From the NCBI GenBank assembly GCA_910577335.1, contig CAJTMJ010000039.1, positions 1 through 29,680 of the forward strand: 29,680 nucleotides of DNA, in the 5' to 3' direction. Each line of letters begins with the position of its first letter. The stretch's first letter is position 1. The translations under genes and the position numbers were made by a program. The stretch comes from an uncultured Duncaniella sp. (lineage in GTDB: Bacteria > Bacteroidota > Bacteroidia > Bacteroidales > Muribaculaceae). Below the pieces are notes generated by a model. That model saw nothing but the letters and a program-made list of their open reading frames with translations. It did not search any database and was not told the DNA's origin. This document shows positions 25,118 to 29,680 of the stretch, piece after piece.

Positions 25118-27127
25118 TTAGAGATCAACATTCCAACCGGTCACCACATTCCAAGAAAGAATGTTAAGGCGCACAGCTACCCACTGGTTTACGGCATCTT
25201 TAGGAGGAAGAATAGGCTGATCGTCGTCACGCAGACCGGTGCCGAGACCAGAAATGCTATTTACATTCAAAGTATACACATGGTTACGGATTATACCGAG
25301 ATCGCCAAGGCGCATGTTTCCCCAATGGTATACACCTTTTTCATATAAAGTTTTTCCGTCTGGTGTGGTTACTTTATTGTTAACAGCTTGTGGGAAGCCA
25401 AGATGGCGGATAGGCACACTGAAGAATGCTCGTCCCTTATTGAACATATCCATATAGCCGGTTGATACAAGTTGTGCATTGACTTGGTTTATGTTTTCTG
25501 TAGAAACAGGAACATATTGGGATTTTGAAGAATCATACCAGTATAGTGCAGGAGTTGGAACCGATGGGAGTTGAAGAGTTACGAGACGTCCCGCAATGTT
25601 AGGATTGGCAAGTTTTTCACGAACGGCTTTTTTAGGGTGTTCGATTATGAAGCTTCCGGCATCAGCTTTTGCTGCATCTGTATTCTCCCTAGGATTAGAT
25701 TTGTAGAGAATATTTTGGCGTGATACAAGTGCTGCTTTTGCAAGTTCAGCAGTGCCATAATAAACACCGTTCTCATTAGTACCTGCATGACGATCAATAT
25801 AGAAAGCTTCTGTCGGTTTTGTGCCGCCAACGGTATAATAACCTACGATTACAGCTGAACCAACAGTTGCAGCAGGGTTGCCATCTGATATTTCATTGAT
25901 AATCCCAATAGCCGTGGTGGTTTCGCGTGTGTATATGTAACCGGATGACTTGTCCGCGGCTATGGAAGTTGAAAAGCCATTATTATATTGGATTGCCTGA
26001 GCACCGATTTTTCCTGTCGCTTGTGATCTAACTTCGTTGTAGGAATAATATTTTTGGTTATAGTCACCCGTACTTCCTAAAAGGTCATTTATTTGGTCGG
26101 AAACAAGAGGATAGTTGCCATTATAATAAGATGGTGACACACCCCAGAAGCTACGATGATCCTCCTGCTTATTCCAAGTATTTGCCATACCGGTGTTTGC
26201 AAACTTGGAGTCAATTTGCGCTTTGGTGGGTGTGTAATTGTATGTTATTGTAGGAGGTGTGTTGGAATTATCTTTATCCTGTAATCCGTAGCGTTTAGTG
26301 ATATAATTGTTTTTAGCAATACAATTCATAAACCAATATTCAGGAACGAATTTCAAAGTTACGGTTCCACCTGCTGACTTGTCAAGAATGTAATCTTTTG
26401 GAGCATCACTTGTCATTGTTAGACCAACTTTTGCGGCAAGACGCTCAACATATATATTCACATATTTAGACCCATCTTCATTGTTTTCATGCATAGCTTT
26501 TTGTGCAGCTTCCTTTGTGGCATAAAGCTGGGATGCGAGAATTGGTGTAGCGCAAAGACGAGCATCTCGTTCGCCGGTCATTACGTCTAAGCCGAAATAG
26601 GTGGAATTTGACATTATGAAATTGCCACTATTACCTAAGAAATGCTGATCGTTAATATCCCTTAGCTCATCCATTGTTTTTGTTTCTAACCCGGAAACAG
26701 ACTGTGCATTTACAATGCAAATAACATAAGCCGGAATATTTTGACCTTGAACAAGTTGAACAGGAATTATAGAAGTCCATCTGTCAGTTACATTATCAGT
26801 GGTTGTATCATCAAACGGACCCTCGGTTTGATCGAATTCTTCTTCGATTTTATCAGAATCGTAAGACTGCATCTTAGCTGTAGGATTTCGATTAATGTCA
26901 TAGAAGAAGAAATCGAATCTTGTCACTTTGCTTTCGTCTTTCGATCCGACTTCGTAGGAACGAGATCTTTCGATTGGCGCTGAGATTGTGACTGCCATGT
27001 ATTGGGTTTGATCAACTTCTGACACTTCCGGCTTCTGAACCTGAGAAATGTCATTGTCAGAGCAGGATGGGAGGATACCCATGGCGAGAGCGGCTGCCGC
27101 CCCTGCGAATAATTTAAATTTTTTCAT
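25118..27127 (-). CDS. Mfa1-type major fimbrillin (shaft subunit)
   Basis: A 669-residue pilin precursor. The signal peptide ends in lipobox ILPSCSDN (C22), followed by an N-terminal fimbrillin domain (QYMAVTISAPIERSRSYEV, VTRFDFFFYDIN). The C-terminal domain ends in WVAVRLNILSWNVVTGWNVDL, the characteristic last strand of Mfa1-type proteins. In P. gingivalis such subunits travel as lipoproteins, are trimmed after an Arg by a surface protease, and polymerise by strand exchange; R54 or R56 here would be plausible cut sites (inference). It is about 100 residues longer than P. gingivalis Mfa1. Its 109-base leader shares two sequence words with the leader of the operon's first gene. Confidence 0.9.
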   Translation of the reverse strand: MKKFKLFAGAAAALAMGILPSCSDNDISQVQKPEVSEVDQTQYMAVTISAPIERSRSYEVGSKDESKVTRFDFFFYDINRNPTAKMQSYDSDKIEEEFDQTEGPFDDTTTDNVTDRWTSIIPVQLVQGQNIPAYVICIVNAQSVSGLETKTMDELRDINDQHFLGNSGNFIMSNSTYFGLDVMTGERDARLCATPILASQLYATKEAAQKAMHENNEDGSKYVNIYVERLAAKVGLTMTSDAPKDYILDKSAGGTVTLKFVPEYWFMNCIAKNNYITKRYGLQDKDNSNTPPTITYNYTPTKAQIDSKFANTGMANTWNKQEDHRSFWGVSPSYYNGNYPLVSDQINDLLGSTGDYNQKYYSYNEVRSQATGKIGAQAIQYNNGFSTSIAADKSSGYIYTRETTTAIGIINEISDGNPAATVGSAVIVGYYTVGGTKPTEAFYIDRHAGTNENGVYYGTAELAKAALVSRQNILYKSNPRENTDAAKADAGSFIIEHPKKAVREKLANPNIAGRLVTLQLPSVPTPALYWYDSSKSQYVPVSTENINQVNAQLVSTGYMDMFNKGRAFFSVPIRHLGFPQAVNNKVTTPDGKTLYEKGVYHWGNMRLGDLGIIRNHVYTLNVNSISGLGTGLRDDDQPILPPKDAVNQWVAVRLNILSWNVVTGWNVDL

Positions 27128-27178
27128 TGTGAAGAAATGAGTTAAGTTAAAACTTTATTTTTTTATTTATTGCTAATC

Positions 27179-27192
27179 AGGGTGTTATGGCT
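27179..27192. repeat. 14-nt word shared with the operon leader (copy 1)
   Basis: AGGGTGTTATGGCT is identical to 29368-29381. This copy lies 52 bases upstream of the major fimbrillin start (minus strand). A second shared word, TATTGTGATGT, is at 27213-27223 here and 29312-29322 there, in the opposite order. Confidence 0.75.
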
Positions 27193-27236
27193 ATGAGATG
27201 AGCTGTCGTAACTATTGTGATGTTATTTAATCTGAA

Positions 27237-28676
27237 TTACAATTTACCGTTGCGGTTGAGCCAATCAGTATACTCGTCTAATTGAGTTATAGCGTCAGAA
27301 GCCTGAGTAAGCCCCTGTTGCTGAGCCTTGACAAGGAGTTGTCGGGCTGCGGTGTAGTCGCCACGCATTGCGGCGAGGTTGCCGCGGGCGTAGATGGCTT
27401 CGGGGGTGTCACCTGCCTTGGCAAGGAGCGCGGCTGCACGGTCGAGATTGCCTGACGCCATGGCTGCGTTGGCAGCGTTGAGGTTGGCGACCTCTGAGGA
27501 AGGGTAGACCGACAGGGCAGCGTCCCACAGGCGGTTGAACTCCGGAGTGCCGGGTGTCATCTTCTCGCCAGCAACGTAGAATTCCTCAAGCGAAAGTTTC
27601 TGCGGAGCGGTGAACGCTATCTCACGAATCTGAGCCGGGTCAGTGAATGTGCGGATGGTGTAGTCAACGGCATAGTCGGAGTGACGCAAGCCGGGATAGA
27701 CGTTTTCGAGCAGATAGCGGTATTGCTGCGGGAAGCGTGATTTGAGTCTCCACTCTCGCTTGTCGGGGTTGAGTGATGTGTCGGCGACGATGGCAAGAAT
27801 CTCGTCACGGTTTTCGATTTCGTTGTTCTTGATCCATGCTTCAAGACCGTCCCAGTCCTCAGCGACCCACGAGGTCTTCATGACACCGGCGGGGAAGTGG
27901 TAGAGGTTGTTGACGTATGAGGCGAGCGCTTCGGTACGACCTTTGGCAAGACGCTCGTTGTTTGCAAGGGAGCCTTCAGGGGAAGCGAAACCACGGATGG
28001 TGAGAGTCTTGATTGTGATGTCGGAGTCACCCTTAATACTGTCGATAGAAGCTGTGATTTTCTTAAGCTCCTCAGGGTTACGGCGATAGTCGGGGTTGAT
28101 GTCGGTGCGGTTGACACGGAAATCGATGTATGCCGAACCTTTTATATTGCGGGTCTTCACGACTTCGGCAGTCGGGCGCATATATAAGAATGAGGGGGTG
28201 AATGTGCGCGGGGTGAAGTCGAGCAGGGCGATGTCACGGCGAGAGGATGAGATGAGGTCGAGACCGCATCCGCAAAGGTCCTCAGCGACGCTGACGGTGG
28301 CTTTTTCCATCCAAGGCTGGAAGGGGACGGAGGCTGAGTATACCACTGTCTTTCCGGGCTTGGTGAGTGTTTCGCCGGGGAGTAGCGGGCGTTTGCGCTC
28401 GTTCTGGATGTAGCGGTTGTGTCCCGCCACTATGATGCGGGGGAGCGAGACGGAGTTGTCGCCGGAGTGGATTACCGGGATCAATGACAGCTCGCGGTCG
28501 CTTTTTATCTTCATGTCGGAGAGGTCAACGGTCATTGAGACGGTAAGCTCATGCGCTGAACGGTCGATGGATATCTCTTTTACCCGGCTGTCGGCAGGAA
28601 CAAGCGTTTCCGCCATCATGCTTAGAGGGAGCAGAAGGGCGGTTATGGTTGCTATAAAATATGATGAAATTGTCAT
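27237..28676 (-). CDS. DUF3868/OmpA-like fimbria-associated protein with C-terminal TPRs
   Basis: A 479-residue secreted protein. A signal peptide is probably cut after MMA at about residue 22. The first part (VKEISIDRSAHELTVSMTVDLSDMKIKSDRELSLIPVI) is of the DUF3868 type. The middle has an OmpA-like peptidoglycan-binding core (IRGFASPEGSLANNERLAKGRTEALASYV), and the last 100 residues form TPR-like helices (AANAAMASGNLDRAAALLAKA, RGNLAAMRGDYTAARQLLVKA). This family commonly accompanies DUF3575 proteins at the head of Bacteroidales fimbrial loci. It may tether the assembly machinery to the cell wall; that is inference. It starts 22 bases after the DUF3575 gene. Confidence 0.82.
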   Translation of the reverse strand: MTISSYFIATITALLLPLSMMAETLVPADSRVKEISIDRSAHELTVSMTVDLSDMKIKSDRELSLIPVIHSGDNSVSLPRIIVAGHNRYIQNERKRPLLPGETLTKPGKTVVYSASVPFQPWMEKATVSVAEDLCGCGLDLISSSRRDIALLDFTPRTFTPSFLYMRPTAEVVKTRNIKGSAYIDFRVNRTDINPDYRRNPEELKKITASIDSIKGDSDITIKTLTIRGFASPEGSLANNERLAKGRTEALASYVNNLYHFPAGVMKTSWVAEDWDGLEAWIKNNEIENRDEILAIVADTSLNPDKREWRLKSRFPQQYRYLLENVYPGLRHSDYAVDYTIRTFTDPAQIREIAFTAPQKLSLEEFYVAGEKMTPGTPEFNRLWDAALSVYPSSEVANLNAANAAMASGNLDRAAALLAKAGDTPEAIYARGNLAAMRGDYTAARQLLVKAQQQGLTQASDAITQLDEYTDWLNRNGKL

Positions 28677-28698
28677 AATGATTGGGGAATCAGTCAGG

Positions 28699-29283
28699 TT
28701 AGAAAACGTATACTATGTTTATGGCTAATTTAGTGGGTCCGAAATAATTGTGATGACCTGAATCCAAAGCTTTGCCGCATCCTGAGCAGTCGAAGCGGTC
28801 GAAGCGTGAATGAGTCCAGCCTATACCTATCTCGGCTTCGAGGTTCCAATGGCGGTTTAATAGCCATGAGTAACCGTAGGCTATTCCCGCGCCGCCAAAC
28901 CAGCCTTGGTAGCGATGGTGGCGGGTCTTGTCGAAGTTGGTGCCAAGAAAGGTGAAATCGGCTCCGATGTTACCGACGTTGTACTGACCTCCGATGAGAT
29001 GGGCTCCGAAGAAATGCCCTCCTAAGGGTTCGCATAACCAGTAACGTGCTTCGGGCTGTAGGAACCAGTGCTTCCACCGGCGTCCGTGCGATAAAGTCCA
29101 CGCATTCAGGTTTCCGGAAAGGTCAACCGACCATTGGGGCGCTATTTCCATCTCAGCCCCGAGGTTTATGCTCAGAGTGGCATCGTAAAGGAGGTTGGTC
29201 TTTACAGCGACTTCACGGGCATTTCCCGAGTGAGCAAAGCATCCGGTTATCGCAAGAATTAGAATAACGATTTTTAATCTCAT
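28699..29283 (-). CDS. DUF3575 outer-membrane protein, first gene of the fimbrial operon
   Basis: A 194-residue protein with an N-terminal signal (cleavage likely after GNA at residue 22; C15 in AITGC might instead be lipidated). The mature start EVAVKTNLLYDATLSINLGAEM is the signature of DUF3575, a family predicted to form a small outer-membrane beta barrel. Alternating hydrophobic strands and the terminal aromatic IVYVF support this. It leads the six-gene minus-strand operon. No match to the TAnnTTTG promoter is seen in its leader. Confidence 0.87.
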   Translation of the reverse strand: MRLKIVILILAITGCFAHSGNAREVAVKTNLLYDATLSINLGAEMEIAPQWSVDLSGNLNAWTLSHGRRWKHWFLQPEARYWLCEPLGGHFFGAHLIGGQYNVGNIGADFTFLGTNFDKTRHHRYQGWFGGAGIAYGYSWLLNRHWNLEAEIGIGWTHSRFDRFDCSGCGKALDSGHHNYFGPTKLAINIVYVF

Positions 29284-29680
29284 TGCTAAGTCGTGTTAGG
29301 TAGATATTACTTATTGTGATGTCGTTTAGGCGTAGATCGGGGCTACGGTAGGGCTTGCCAGAACAGGAGGGTGTTATGGCTGTACTATGCTAACTCTGTG
29401 ATTGACAGGGAGTTGTACAATGGGGGGGGGTAAAATGGATGACTGCCGATGTGTCATGACGCACCGGTGTCGAGTTTATTAGGATAGTTAACAGTTTTGA
29501 GTTCATGAGTTTAGGTTAAAGAGAGAAGTTCTGATGTGATAATGCTCAAATTTTGGATAGTATACATGTTGAACTCAACAGATACTAAGTCGTCGTTGAA
29601 GATAGTACTTCATTTTAGGTTATGCGTAACTATTCAGCGGACACGCTAAGGCGATAATGTGGAATAGACATCACCATTAT
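29284..29680. other. Fimbrial operon leader and upstream region
   Basis: A 397-base stretch without a credible gene. Reading away from the operon it holds the 11-nt word at 29312-29322, the 14-nt word at 29368-29381, a run of nine G at 29422-29430, and a nine-base inverted repeat (29497-29505 and 29570-29578). The best promoter guess is a degenerate minus-strand AAAATTTG at 29547-29554. A short minus-strand frame running in from the right edge ends near 29633 and could be the tail of an outside gene, but cannot be identified. Confidence 0.5.
29368..29381. repeat. 14-nt word shared with the major fimbrillin leader (copy 2)
   Basis: Identical to 27179-27192. It lies 85 bases upstream of the DUF3575 gene start, on the outer side of the 11-nt companion word. 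Confidence 0.75.

Overview
The window looks like a chromosomal segment of a Bacteroidales bacterium, most likely a Muribaculaceae (S24-7)-type gut commensal. This is inferred from Bacteroidetes-type promoters (TAnnTTTG at -7), the near absence of Shine-Dalgarno sequences, an Mfa/FimA-type fimbrial operon, families such as DUF2851, DUF3467, DUF3575 and DUF3868, and a menaquinone methyltransferase. I saw no rRNA, tRNA, CRISPR array or intact insertion sequence.

Region 1 (1-2120) is accessory. It holds the tail of a broken DUF1016 (YhcG-like) gene, a SotB-type MFS exporter on the minus strand, and an A/T-rich MNT/HEPN (MntA/HepT-type) toxin-antitoxin pair transcribed divergently from it. Region 2 (2262-11432) is a housekeeping stretch on the plus strand: a membrane-anchored TPR protein with a good terminator, a family 2 glycosyltransferase, a tightly packed run purC - menG - DUF3467 - cysS - mechanosensitive channel, then recA and an ECF sigma factor, each with its own leader.

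Region 3 (11698-19013) is on the minus strand. From right to left it carries lutA-lutB-lutC (lactate oxidation), a block of CAATTG-type inverted repeats, and a run of SIS sugar-phosphate isomerase - PfkB-like protein that has lost its catalytic motif - TPR protein - ribH - DUF2851 protein. Region 4 (19290-29283), also minus strand, is a six-gene fimbrial operon. Its transcription order is DUF3575 outer-membrane protein, DUF3868/OmpA-like protein with TPRs, Mfa1-type major fimbrillin, FimB/Mfa2-type anchor, a minor fimbrillin-like lipoprotein, and a 1102-residue DUF4906-type lipoprotein with a canonical EF-hand loop. A bidirectional hairpin terminator separates it from the lut operon.

The least ordinary items are the degenerate kinase, the repeated 14-nt and 11-nt words placed before both the fimbrial operon and its major subunit gene, the nine-G run in the fimbrial leader, the inverted-repeat block beside the isomerase promoter, and the near-leaderless toxin-antitoxin promoter. 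I did not find a clearly unprecedented system; the fimbrial operon and the isomerase/pseudokinase pair are the best candidates for closer study.
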